DNA from: Roseomonas sp. HF4 | GTDB taxonomy: Bacteria; Pseudomonadota; Alphaproteobacteria; Acetobacterales; Acetobacteraceae | Reading direction: 5' to 3' | DNA: 64,000 bases | NCBI RefSeq assembly: GCF_005222755.1 | Contig: NZ_STGD01000006.1 | Span: forward strand, 62,001-126,000 | Shown here: positions 17,698-25,525 of the stretch, piece after piece | How the letters are laid out: each line of letters starts with the position of its first letter | Numbering within the stretch: position 1 is the first letter of the stretch | Notes under the pieces: generated by a model | The model's database searches: none | What the model was told of the DNA's origin: nothing | Seen by the model: the letters and a program-made list of their open reading frames with translations, nothing else | Made by a program: the position numbers and the translations under genes

Positions 17698-17906
17698 CAC
17701 CATTCCCCGGGCGCGGTTTGCCGCGCCGACTTGCCAAAAACCCCGCGTCCCTCGCCGCGCCCGGCAGGGCCCGCCTGCGCCGCCACCCGGGCGGGCGGGA
17801 CGCGCGCGGACCATAGTCGCGCCACCCTGCACCGCACAAGTGAGCATCCCCGAATGAAACTCGGAGCCCGTGTCTAGCGTGTCACCTTTGCACGAACGCG
17901 CCGGCG

Positions 17907-18230
17907 TCAACCTTCCGCCTCGGCCTGGTCTTCCTCGCTCACGTGGTCGACCATGTCGGTCAGCATCGATCGGATATGCTCGTCGCCCACCACGTAGAAG
18001 ACCTGCCGCCCGCGCCTGTCCGCCTGCAGCAGCCGCGCCGCGCGCAGCAGCCGCAGGTGATGCGAGACCAGCGAGGCCGAGATGCCGAGCCGCTCCGCCA
18101 TCTCGCCGACCGCCGCCGGGGCGTCGAGGCAGGCCAGGATGATCTTGAGCCGCGTCGGGTCGCTCATCAGGCGGAAGGTCTCCGCCAGTTCCACCACCAG
18201 ATCGTCGCCGACCCTCATGCGGGCGCGCAT
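17907..18230 (-). CDS. ArsR/SmtB-family metal-sensing repressor
   Basis: A 107-residue winged-helix regulator. The recognition helix is LGISASLVSHHLRLLRAA (about residues 48-66). At the C-terminus D83-x-H85-(x10)-H96-x2-E99 reproduces exactly the alpha-5 zinc site of SmtB/CzrA-type sensors, so it probably responds to Zn(II) or a similar ion at the dimer interface. The start at 18230 gives the family length; upstream in-frame ATGs would add Gly/Arg-rich sequence. It is divergent from the metal importer at 18366-22450, an odd pairing because SmtB-type proteins normally release DNA when metal is bound and therefore govern efflux. Confidence 0.9.
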   Translation of the reverse strand: MRARMRVGDDLVVELAETFRLMSDPTRLKIILACLDAPAAVGEMAERLGISASLVSHHLRLLRAARLLQADRRGRQVFYVVGDEHIRSMLTDMVDHVSEEDQAEAEG

Positions 18231-18326
18231 GCCCTTTCCCTCCGCCGATCCGCGACCCTCGCCCGCGGCGCGACCCGCGGCAAGTGACCCCTTGACGCGG
18301 CGCGTGGCGGAGACAAGGTGCCATCC

Positions 18327-18340
18327 TATATCTAACATAT
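18327..18340. promoter_or_regulatory. AT-rich dyad, candidate operator/promoter for metal importer
   Basis: TATATCTAACATAT, containing ATAT arms around CTAAC, lies 25 bp before the metal receptor start in the 135-bp gap shared with the SmtB-like gene. It is strikingly AT-rich for this genome, as expected of a promoter -10 region or ArsR-type operator. The assignment is by position only. Confidence 0.4.
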
Positions 18341-18365
18341 TGAAATACAAGGAATTGCTGAAGAG

Positions 18366-19328
18366 ATGAACACGTATTCATCCGTTCGCCGCCGCTCGGT
18401 CCTCGCCGCCGCGGCGCTGGCTGTTCCGCTGCCCGCCCTGGGCCAGGCGCGGCGCCCCCCGCTTGCGCTCTGCACCGTCGGCATGGTGGGCGACATGGTG
18501 CGCGCCCTCGGCGGCACTGCCATCCGCACCGAGACCCTCATCGGCGAGGGCGTCGACCCGCACCTGTTCCGCCCGACGCGCAACGACATCTCCCGCATCC
18601 TGGCCGCCGACATGGTCTTCGCGAACGGCCACCGCCTCGAAGGCCGCATGGGGGACGTGCTGGAACGCGCCCGCGCCAACGGCAAGCCGGTGATGATGGT
18701 GGCCGAGACGCTGCCCCGGGAACGCCTGCGCGCCCATGCCGACTATCCCGACGTCGCGGATCCGCATGTCTGGATGGACCCGACCCTCTGGGCCGAGGCC
18801 GCGGGGCCGGTCGCCGCCATGATGGAGCGCACCGTCCCCGGCGCCGCGACGACAGCCCGCCTCGCCGAGTTCCGCGCCCGCCTCGACAGGCTCGACGCCT
18901 ACGGCCGCCAGGTCCTGGGCAGCGTCCCCGAGCGCCAGCGCGTGCTGGTCACGGCCCATGACGCCTTCTCCTATTTCGGCATGCGCTACGGGCTCGAGGT
19001 GGACAGCATCCAGGGCCTGTCCACCGAGGCCGAGGCCAACCTCGCGCGCATCGAGGCGCTGGTCGCCCGCCTCGTGGACCGCCGCATCCCCGCCGTCTTC
19101 GCCGAGAGCTCCGTGCCCGACCGCGCCGTGCGCGCGCTGATCGAGGGCGCCGGCGCGCGCGGCCAGCGCGTGGCCATGGGCGGCACGCTCTTCGCCGATT
19201 CGATGGGGCGGCCCGGCACCTACGAGGGTACATACGAAGGGATGCTCGACCACAACTTCACGACCATCGCCCGCGCGCTCGGCGGTACCGCGCCGGCACG
19301 CGGCCTGCACGGGCGGCTGGCCGCGTGA
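18366..19328 (+). CDS. Zn/Mn ABC transporter substrate-binding protein, TroA/ZnuA-like
   Basis: A 320-residue cluster A-I metal receptor, exported by a signal with a twin-arginine-like start (SVRRRSVLAAAALAVPLPALGQA). The ligand set His66 (GVDPHLFRP), His134 (DPHVWMD), His198 (TAHDAFSYFG) and Asp278 (LFADSMG) matches TroA in kind and spacing. The His-rich loop of classical ZnuA is absent, so manganese or broad specificity is as likely as zinc. Its stop overlaps the ATPase start (GTGA), and an SmtB-like regulator is divergent upstream. Confidence 0.93.
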   Translation: MNTYSSVRRRSVLAAAALAVPLPALGQARRPPLALCTVGMVGDMVRALGGTAIRTETLIGEGVDPHLFRPTRNDISRILAADMVFANGHRLEGRMGDVLERARANGKPVMMVAETLPRERLRAHADYPDVADPHVWMDPTLWAEAAGPVAAMMERTVPGAATTARLAEFRARLDRLDAYGRQVLGSVPERQRVLVTAHDAFSYFGMRYGLEVDSIQGLSTEAEANLARIEALVARLVDRRIPAVFAESSVPDRAVRALIEGAGARGQRVAMGGTLFADSMGRPGTYEGTYEGMLDHNFTTIARALGGTAPARGLHGRLAA

Positions 19329-20086
19329 GCGGCACCGCCGCACCCTTCGAGGTTCGCGGCCTGACCGTGGCCTATGCGGAGCGCCCGGTGCTCTGGGATG
19401 TCACCTGGGCGGCGCCACCGGGCCTTACCGCCATCGTCGGGCCGAACGGCGCGGGCAAGTCCACCCTCATCCGCGCCGCGCTCGGGCTGATCCCGACGCT
19501 CTCGGGCAGCGCGCATTTCTTCGGGCGGCCGCTCGCTGAGGTGCGCAACCGCGTCGGCTACCTGCCGCAGCGCGCCAGCGTGGACTGGGACTTCCCGGCG
19601 ACCGCGCTCGACGTCGTCTGCATGGCGCGCTACCCGCGCATGTCCTGGTGGGGCCGCGTGCCGCGGCGCGAACGCGACGCCGCCCGCGCGGCGCTCGCCG
19701 AGGTCGGCCTCGCGGACTTCGCCGAGCGCCAGATCGGCCGCCTGTCTGGCGGGCAGCAGCAGCGCGTCTTCCTCGCCCGCGCGCTGGCGCAGGACGCCGA
19801 CCTTTACCTGATGGACGAACCCTTCGCCGCGGTGGACGCCGCGACGGAACAGGCGATCGTCGCCGTGCTGCGCCGCCTGACGGAAACGGGGCGGAGCGTC
19901 GTCGCGGTGCACCACGACCTGTCCACCGTGCCGGATTACTTCGCGCAGGTGTTGCTGCTGAACGGGCGCGCCATCGCGGCCGGGACAGTGCAGGACGCCT
20001 TCACGCCGGAGACGATCGCCGCGACCTATGGCGGGCGGCTCAACCTGCTGGAACACGCGTCGGTCACGGCGGGGGCGCGGGGATGA
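19325..20086 (+). CDS. Zn/Mn ABC transporter ATP-binding protein
   Basis: A 253-residue ABC ATPase that energises metal import. Walker A is GPNGAGKST (about residues 39-47), the signature is LSGGQQQRV, Walker B is LYLMDEP, and the switch His is in VVAVHHDLSTV. It starts with GTG at 19325, overlapping the receptor stop by four bases, which indicates translational coupling. Downstream, a 150-bp gap filled by a family A repeat separates it from the first permease gene, an unusual interruption of a transporter operon. Confidence 0.95.
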   Translation: MSGTAAPFEVRGLTVAYAERPVLWDVTWAAPPGLTAIVGPNGAGKSTLIRAALGLIPTLSGSAHFFGRPLAEVRNRVGYLPQRASVDWDFPATALDVVCMARYPRMSWWGRVPRRERDAARAALAEVGLADFAERQIGRLSGGQQQRVFLARALAQDADLYLMDEPFAAVDAATEQAIVAVLRRLTETGRSVVAVHHDLSTVPDYFAQVLLLNGRAIAAGTVQDAFTPETIAATYGGRLNLLEHASVTAGARG

Positions 20087-20101
20087 CCGGCATCGGACGA
20101 A

Positions 20102-20233
20102 CGGGGGGGAAAAGGGAACTTCTCCCCCCCGGACCCCCCCTCAACCTTCTTTCGGACCGGGTGCCTGACCTTGCCGTGGCGGCGCCGGATGCCAAGGAAG
20201 GGAGGGGGTTCGGGGACGATTCCCCTCCCCCGA
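20102..20233 (+). repeat. Family A structured repeat, copy A2 (inside metal-importer operon)
   Basis: Same orientation and order of parts as A1: a G-run/AAGGGAACTTCT/C-run hairpin (20102-20130), a degenerate central stem, then GGAAGGGAGGGGGTTCGGGG and a TTCCCCTCCCCC end. The central stem has decayed relative to A1. It lies between the ATPase stop (20086) and the permease start (20241), so the polycistronic message must contain it. Confidence 0.85.
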
Positions 20234-20240
20234 CCGTCCC

Positions 20241-21533
20241 ATGACGCTCGGCTACAACACGATCGTCGTCCTGGCGGGCTGCGCCCTGCTCGGCCTGGCC
20301 GCCGGCACGGTCGGCTCCTTCGCGCTGCTGCGCGGGCGCGCGCTGGTGGCGGATGCCGTCGGCCATGCGGCGCTGCCGGGCGTGGTGCTGGCGGCGCTGC
20401 TGGTCGCGACCCTCGGCCACGACCCGCGCGCGCTGCCGCCGCTGCTGGCGGGCGCCGCCGTCGCGGGGCTGCTCGGCGTGCTGGCGGTGCAGGCGCTGGC
20501 CCGCACCCGCCGCATCCGGGAAGACGCGGCCATCGCCATCGTGCTGTCCTCCTTCTACGCGCTCGGCGTCGCGCTGCTGTCCTACGTGCAGACGCTGCCC
20601 GAGGCCGCCCAGGCGGGGCTCAACAAGTTCATCCTGGGCCAGGCGGCGGCAATGCGGGCGGAGGACGCCTTCTGGGCCGGCGCCGTGGCGTTGCTCGCGC
20701 TGCTGCTCTGCCTGCTGCTGTTCCAGCGTCTGCGCGCCGCCTGCTTCGACCCCGACTTCGCCCGCGTCGCGGGGCTGGACACGCAGCGGACGGACCTCGC
20801 GCTGCTGGCGCTGATCGTCACCGTCACCGTCGCCGGGCTGCAGGCGGTCGGGCTGGTGCTGATCGTGGCGCTGCTCGTGCTGCCGGCGGCGACCGCGCGG
20901 CTGCTGACCTTCCGCCTGCCACGGCTGCTGCTGTTCTCGGCGCTGATCGGCGCCTTCGCGGGGGCCGCGGGGGCCGCGGCCTCGGCCGTCGAGCCCGACC
21001 TGCCGACCGGCGCAGCCGTGGTGTTGGCCGGCGCCGCCTGCTTCACGCTGGCGCTGCTGTTCTCGCCGGACCGCGGCATGGTGCCGGAGGCGGTCCGCCG
21101 CGCCGGCCGGCGGCTCGACGCCGCGCAGGAGCATTTCCTGCGCGCCGCCTGGGAAGCCCAGGAAGCGGCCGGGGCCGGGCCGGGCACGGCCGGCGACCGC
21201 TGGACGCCGATCGCCGCGCTCGCCGCCGCGCGCGGCTGGGGGGAAGGCCGCGCCTGGTGGATCGCGCGATGGCTCGCCGTCCGGGACCTGGTCGCGCTGT
21301 CCGAACGCCAGGTCCACCTGACGCCACGCGGCGCCGCCGCCGCGCGCCGCGCCGTGCGCGCCCATCGCGCGGTGGAACACCACCTGCTGGCGCTTGGCGC
21401 GGCGGATACCGCCGGCGCCGACCGCCTGGCCGACATGGTGGAACACGGCCTGACCCCCGAGGCGGCATCGCGCCTGCTGCCCGAGCCCTCGGCGCTGCCC
21501 GCCTCGCCCCACGCCCTCGGAGGCAAGCCATGA
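20241..21533 (+). CDS. Zn/Mn ABC permease fused to DtxR-like regulatory domain
   Basis: A 430-residue protein. Residues 1-275 form an eight-to-nine-helix cluster 9 metal ABC permease (TroC/ZnuB type; DAVGHAALPGVVLAAL and GLVLIVALLVLPAATARLL are the paired family motifs). Residues about 285-415 are soluble: a winged-helix region (WTPIAALAAARGWGEGRAWWIARWLAVRDLVAL, split here for clarity into the turn and the recognition part, then LTPRGAAAARRA) and RAHRAVEHHLLALG...DMVEHGLT. The latter resembles the DtxR/MntR dimerisation domain, where H-x3-E and EH residues bind metal. The domain may sense cytoplasmic metal and gate transport, or be a relic of a fused regulator. The stop overlaps the next permease start (ATGA). 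Confidence 0.88.
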   Translation: MTLGYNTIVVLAGCALLGLAAGTVGSFALLRGRALVADAVGHAALPGVVLAALLVATLGHDPRALPPLLAGAAVAGLLGVLAVQALARTRRIREDAAIAIVLSSFYALGVALLSYVQTLPEAAQAGLNKFILGQAAAMRAEDAFWAGAVALLALLLCLLLFQRLRAACFDPDFARVAGLDTQRTDLALLALIVTVTVAGLQAVGLVLIVALLVLPAATARLLTFRLPRLLLFSALIGAFAGAAGAAASAVEPDLPTGAAVVLAGAACFTLALLFSPDRGMVPEAVRRAGRRLDAAQEHFLRAAWEAQEAAGAGPGTAGDRWTPIAALAAARGWGEGRAWWIARWLAVRDLVALSERQVHLTPRGAAAARRAVRAHRAVEHHLLALGAADTAGADRLADMVEHGLTPEAASRLLPEPSALPASPHALGGKP

Positions 21534-22450
21534 CGGCGGCCGACATCCTCCGCCTCGACCTGCCGGCGCTGACGGCCGCCGTGCTCGCCTGCGCCACCTG
21601 CGGGCTGCTCGGCTCCTTCCTCGTGCTGCGGCGGGAAAGCCTGCTGGGCGACGCGCTGTCGCACGCCGTCCTGCCCGGCATCATCGGGGGCTTCGCGCTG
21701 ACCGGCGCGCGCGCAGGGCTGCCGATGCTGGCCGGCGCGCTGGTCGCCGCGCTGGCGGCGACGGCGCTGATCACACTGGTGCGCCGCGCGGCGCGCATCG
21801 AATCGGGCGCGGCCACGGGCGCGGTCTTCACGACCTTCTTCGCGCTCGGCCTCGTGCTGATGGAGGTGACGGGCGCGCGCAGCGTCGATCTCGACCTCGA
21901 CTGCGTTCTGTTCGGGCAGCTCGAGACGATCGTCTGGCTGGAGGCGACCGGCTGGTCCTCGCTGCTCGACCCCGCGGCGCTCGCGACGCTGCCCCGGCAG
22001 CTGCACCTGCTGGCCGGCGTCGCGCTGGTGGTCGTGCTGACGGTCGCGCTGCTCTGGCGCCCGCTGCATCTGCTCTGCTTCGACCCGGATTATGCGGCGG
22101 CGATCGGCCTGCCGGCACGGCGGCTCGAACTGGTGCTGAACCTGCTGATCGCGGCGGCCGCCGTCGCGGCCTTCGAGGCGGTCGGCAGCATCCTGGTCGT
22201 CGCCATGCTGGTCTGCCCCGCCGCGGTGCTGCGGCTGCTGACCGACGACTACCGGCGCCAGGTGCTGGGCGGTGCGCTGCTCGGCGGCGCGCTCGGCGCC
22301 GTGGGCTACGCGCTGGCGGGGCCGGTGCCGGCCATGCTCGGCAGCGGGGTGGCGCTGAACGCGGCGGGCGTGATCGGCACGCTGGGCGGGGTGCTGGTGG
22401 CGGCGGCGGCGCTGCTCCGGCCGCGCGGGCCGCGGGTGGCGGCGGGCTGA
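21530..22450 (+). CDS. Zn/Mn ABC transporter permease, second subunit
   Basis: A 306-residue integral membrane protein of the same permease family, presumably forming a heterodimer with the fused permease. GDALSHAVLPGIIGGFAL and GSILVVAMLVCPAAVLRLL are the family motifs, and no extra soluble domain is present. The start at 21530 follows GGAGGC by about six bases and overlaps the upstream stop. The frame is open from 20171, but the longer version is a shadow of the first permease gene. This ends the importer operon. Confidence 0.93.
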   Translation: MTAADILRLDLPALTAAVLACATCGLLGSFLVLRRESLLGDALSHAVLPGIIGGFALTGARAGLPMLAGALVAALAATALITLVRRAARIESGAATGAVFTTFFALGLVLMEVTGARSVDLDLDCVLFGQLETIVWLEATGWSSLLDPAALATLPRQLHLLAGVALVVVLTVALLWRPLHLLCFDPDYAAAIGLPARRLELVLNLLIAAAAVAAFEAVGSILVVAMLVCPAAVLRLLTDDYRRQVLGGALLGGALGAVGYALAGPVPAMLGSGVALNAAGVIGTLGGVLVAAAALLRPRGPRVAAG

Positions 22451-22793
22451 CGCACGCGGAGACGTTTCCTGCAATGTCGGGAAAGGGAACTTTCCCCGCA
22501 CCCGCTCGCTTCACCGTCTTCAGGCCCCGGCATCCGCGGATCGTCGGCGCATGTCAGTGAAGGATGAGGGGCGTCCAGGGGCATGGTTCCGCGTCCGCCG
22601 GACCGCCGTCACGGCAGCCTCGCCGGATGCGACGGCGACATCCGGGAAGCGGGTCGAGGACCGGCAAGCGGGTCGACCCGCGCACAGGCCGACCAGCGCA
22701 CGCCTCCCGGGACGGAAGGAAGCCGGACGGCGCCGACGGCAACACCCTCCCGCCCTGATGAGCCCGGAAGGGCGCGTGGAGCGCCGCGGCCGG
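22451..22793. other. Intergenic region without a recognisable gene
   Basis: This 343-bp gap lies between the metal permease and the convergent DUF1501 gene. Near its start is a small partial family A hairpin (22479-22496). The rest shows no plausible coding sequence: the short frames across it are Arg/Pro-rich shadows with no family resemblance. No T-tailed terminator was found. Confidence 0.6.
22479..22496 (+). repeat. Partial family A hairpin
   Basis: GGGAAAG and CTTTCCC pair around a GGAA loop, the same loop and AAGGGAACTT core as the left hairpin of A1 and A2. It follows the last metal-transport gene by 28 bp and may serve as its terminator. Confidence 0.5.
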
Positions 22794-24005
22794 TCAGGCG
22801 CGCAGCAGCCCCCCCTTCGGCGCTGCCGCCGCGCTGTCCGGGAAGGCCTGCGCCACCGCCTCCGGCGCCAGCCGCAGATGGTCGCGCAGCAGCGCCTTGG
22901 CGATGCTGCGCAGATCCGTGGTCGGCCGCAGGTCGCGGTCCTCGAACAGCGCGTCCCGGGTCAGGCCCGGGAAGTCGCCGGCCACCCGGCCGCCAGCCAC
23001 CGCGCCGCCCAGCAGGAAGGCGACGGTGCCGGTGCCGTGGTCCGTCCCGAGATTGCCGTTCACCCGCGCCGTGCGGCCGAATTCCGTGACCACCAGCACC
23101 GCCGTCTGCGACCATTGCGCGCCCAGCGCCTGCCGCAGCCGCATCAGCCCGGCATCGAGCGCGCGCAGCGGCGCGACGATGCGGAGGTTCTGCACCGCAT
23201 GGGTGTCCCAGCCGCCGATCTCGAGCGCCGCGACGCGCGGCCCGTCGCGTTCGGCCAGCAGCCGGCCGGCGGCGGCGGCCAGCCGCGCGAAGCCGTCCTG
23301 GCTCGCGGCGTCGCCCGTGGCGCCAAGCACGCCGTCCGCGACGCCGCGCGAACGCATCGCCTCCCGGAACGCCTGCCCGAGGGGACTGGCCGGGTCCTGC
23401 AGCGCGGCGATGCGGTGCACGAGGTCGGGCGAGGGGCGATCCAGGTCCGGCGGGGCGTAGGAGCCGACCGGCGTCGGGCCGCGCAGCAGCAGCGGCACGC
23501 CGGTGCCGACCGCGAGGCCGGGCCGCGCCTGGCCGGTGCCCGGCATGGCCTGCAGCGCGCGGTTCAGCCAGCCGCTGGTCAGCCGTTCCTCGGCGCCGGC
23601 TTCCAGCAGGTCCTGGCCGTCGAAATGCGAGCGGCCGCGATAGGGCCCGGCCACCGCGTGTACGATCAGCGCCTGGTCCTCGCGGTAGAGACCGTGCAGT
23701 CCGGCCAGCGCCGGATGCAGGCCGAAGCGGCCACCGAGGTCGAGCAGCCCGCCCTCTTGGCCCGGCTCCGGCAGGGTGAGCGCGCGGCGCAGCGAGGCCA
23801 GGGCCGGGTCGGCATAGGGCTGCACCACATGCAGCCCGTCCAGCGCGCCGCGCAGCAACACCACGACGAGGCGCCGCTCGCCCAGGGCCTGGGCGAAGGC
23901 GGCGCGGTTGCGGCCGATGGCGAGGCTGGCGCCCAGCCCGAGCAGCAGGCCGCGCCGCGTCGGGGCGAAGGAGGCGTGGGGGGCGGTTCCGATCGGCGCA
24001 CTCAT
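22794..24005 (-). CDS. DUF1501 family protein (sulfatase-like fold, exported)
   Basis: A 403-residue protein of the DUF1501 family, related in fold to alkaline phosphatase/sulfatase enzymes but without assigned activity. The N-terminus FAPTRRGLLLGLGASLAIG is a twin-arginine-type signal, so export to the periplasm is likely. Family features include LRGALDGLHVVQPYADP, SHFDGQDLLEAG, GGWDTHAVQN and VTEFGRTARVNGNLGTDHG; the last two would carry the metal-site His and Asp residues. The start at 24005 overlaps the DUF1800 stop by four bases (ATGA). DUF1501 and DUF1800 genes occur together in many bacteria, and the pair appears to act together on an unknown extracellular substrate. Confidence 0.9.
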   Translation of the reverse strand: MSAPIGTAPHASFAPTRRGLLLGLGASLAIGRNRAAFAQALGERRLVVVLLRGALDGLHVVQPYADPALASLRRALTLPEPGQEGGLLDLGGRFGLHPALAGLHGLYREDQALIVHAVAGPYRGRSHFDGQDLLEAGAEERLTSGWLNRALQAMPGTGQARPGLAVGTGVPLLLRGPTPVGSYAPPDLDRPSPDLVHRIAALQDPASPLGQAFREAMRSRGVADGVLGATGDAASQDGFARLAAAAGRLLAERDGPRVAALEIGGWDTHAVQNLRIVAPLRALDAGLMRLRQALGAQWSQTAVLVVTEFGRTARVNGNLGTDHGTGTVAFLLGGAVAGGRVAGDFPGLTRDALFEDRDLRPTTDLRSIAKALLRDHLRLAPEAVAQAFPDSAAAAPKGGLLRA

Positions 24006-25360
24006 CGGTGCTGGAACTCCGTGCTGGTCAGAAGCAGGGTCAGGGCGTCGCGCACCGACCCGGCGCCGCGCAGGGCGCCGACCGTCTCGGCGCGCGCGAG
24101 GGGGCCGAGCGCGGCCTGCGTGACCTCGGCGAGGTCCACGCGGCCGAGCGTGCCGGCGAAGGTGTAGGCCCAGTCCACGCGGCGCATCAGCGCTTCCGGC
24201 CCCATCCATTCATCGGCCTGGTCCGGCCAGCCATTGGGCTGCGGCGCGCTCCAGAGCGGCTGGCCGAGCGCGGTGAGCCCGCCGAGCAGCAGTTCCGGCC
24301 GATCGAGTGCCACCGCCCGTCCGGCGGCAAGCACGAGGTCCATCGGCGTGCGGAACTTGCCGAGCGGCGGGTCCCAGGCCTCGGGCAGCCGGATCAGCGC
24401 GCGGGTCACGGCGCCGAGGTCGCCGTCGGTCCGGCGCAGCGTCTCCTGCAGCACGCGGACCGCGGAGGCCGGGGGATCGTCGGCGACGAAATGCCGCGCG
24501 AGCTTTACCGCGAGGTGGCGATAGGTGGCCGGGTGCGTGCCGAGCATGCGCAACGCCACCTCCTGGGTGTCCGGGCCTTCCGCGAAGCGGCGGCCGAGCA
24601 GCGTCTTGTCGCCTGGTTCGTGGCTCATGGGCCGCCAGGTGAAGCTGTAGGGCGCCTCCGTCGCGGCCACCGACCAGCCGGTCAGGATCTTCGCGAGCTC
24701 CTGCACGTCGGCCTGGCCGTAGCCGCCGGCCGGCGAGAGGCTGTGCAGTTCCAGCACCTCCCGCGCGAGGTTCTCGTTCAGGCCGGCGCGGGCGCGGCGG
24801 CCGCTGCGGGCGACCTGGCTGTTCGGGCCCACCGAGACGTGGTTGTCGAGGTAGATCAGCATCGCCGGGTGGCGCGTGACGGCCACCAGCATGTCGGCGA
24901 AGGTGCCGGTCAGATGCGGGCGGATCGCCTCGTGCTCCAACGTGGCGGGCAACGCGCCGATCGGGCCGTTGCGGCGGCTGACGGTGAAGTGGTTCATCCA
25001 GAAGTCGGCCAGCCGGTCGCGGAAGGGCGTCTCGGAGGCGAGGCGCTGCCGGGCCCAGCGGACCAGCTCCGCGCGCGCCAGGATGCCGAGCGGCGTGCGG
25101 CCCGCGGCTTCGGGTTCGGCCTGGTCCGTGGCGCGGGCGGCGCCGCCCTGAATCGCGGCGGCGCCGGCGCGGTCGCGCGCTTGGCGCTGGGCGATGGTCT
25201 CGGCGCGGGCCTGCACCGCCTGGGCGCTGGTCGCGCCGCCCGGCGGATCGGTGGCCGCGAGTTGCCGGTCGAGCCAGGCCAGCGGATCGGCGGGCGGCGA
25301 TCCGCCGAGACGCAGGCCGTGGCCGAAGCGGATGGCTGCGATGTGGCGGCGATCACTCAT
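24002..25360 (-). CDS. DUF1800 family protein
   Basis: A 452-residue DUF1800 protein, first gene of the DUF1800-DUF1501 pair. Family motifs include AIRFGHGLRLG at the N-terminus, FWMNHFTV, ALRMLGTHPATYRHLAVKLA and DNHVSVGPNS. No signal peptide is evident; such proteins are thought to ride with, or act upon, the Tat-exported DUF1501 partner, but the function is unestablished. Residues 65-95 are Ala/Gln-rich and low in complexity. The start ATG at 25360 is the only reasonable one. A 165-bp gap separates it from the gene upstream. Confidence 0.9.
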   Translation of the reverse strand: MSDRRHIAAIRFGHGLRLGGSPPADPLAWLDRQLAATDPPGGATSAQAVQARAETIAQRQARDRAGAAAIQGGAARATDQAEPEAAGRTPLGILARAELVRWARQRLASETPFRDRLADFWMNHFTVSRRNGPIGALPATLEHEAIRPHLTGTFADMLVAVTRHPAMLIYLDNHVSVGPNSQVARSGRRARAGLNENLAREVLELHSLSPAGGYGQADVQELAKILTGWSVAATEAPYSFTWRPMSHEPGDKTLLGRRFAEGPDTQEVALRMLGTHPATYRHLAVKLARHFVADDPPASAVRVLQETLRRTDGDLGAVTRALIRLPEAWDPPLGKFRTPMDLVLAAGRAVALDRPELLLGGLTALGQPLWSAPQPNGWPDQADEWMGPEALMRRVDWAYTFAGTLGRVDLAEVTQAALGPLARAETVGALRGAGSVRDALTLLLTSTEFQHR

Positions 25361-25525
25361 GTGTGAAGTGTAGCGACCGCCATGGGCTCCATGTGCGTCG
25401 GCGCGCGCGCGAAGCGTAACGAAGCGTGACCCTCGGCGTGCGCAGGGCCGCCGGATATCAAGCGAGACGCTCCCGCCTCCCCCGACCTCCCGTACCCGGA
25501 TCAGGCGGGCATTCGCCCGGCCGTG

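Noticed and set aside
17698..18381. N-terminal extension of coxB to 528 residues
   Set aside because: The extra residues are low-complexity, overlap the ArsR gene out of frame, and precede a good signal peptide and ribosome site at 17697.
20171..22450. A 759-codon frame joining sequence antisense to the first permease with the second permease
   Set aside because: Only the part from 21530 encodes a permease; the rest is an out-of-frame reading of the fused permease gene.
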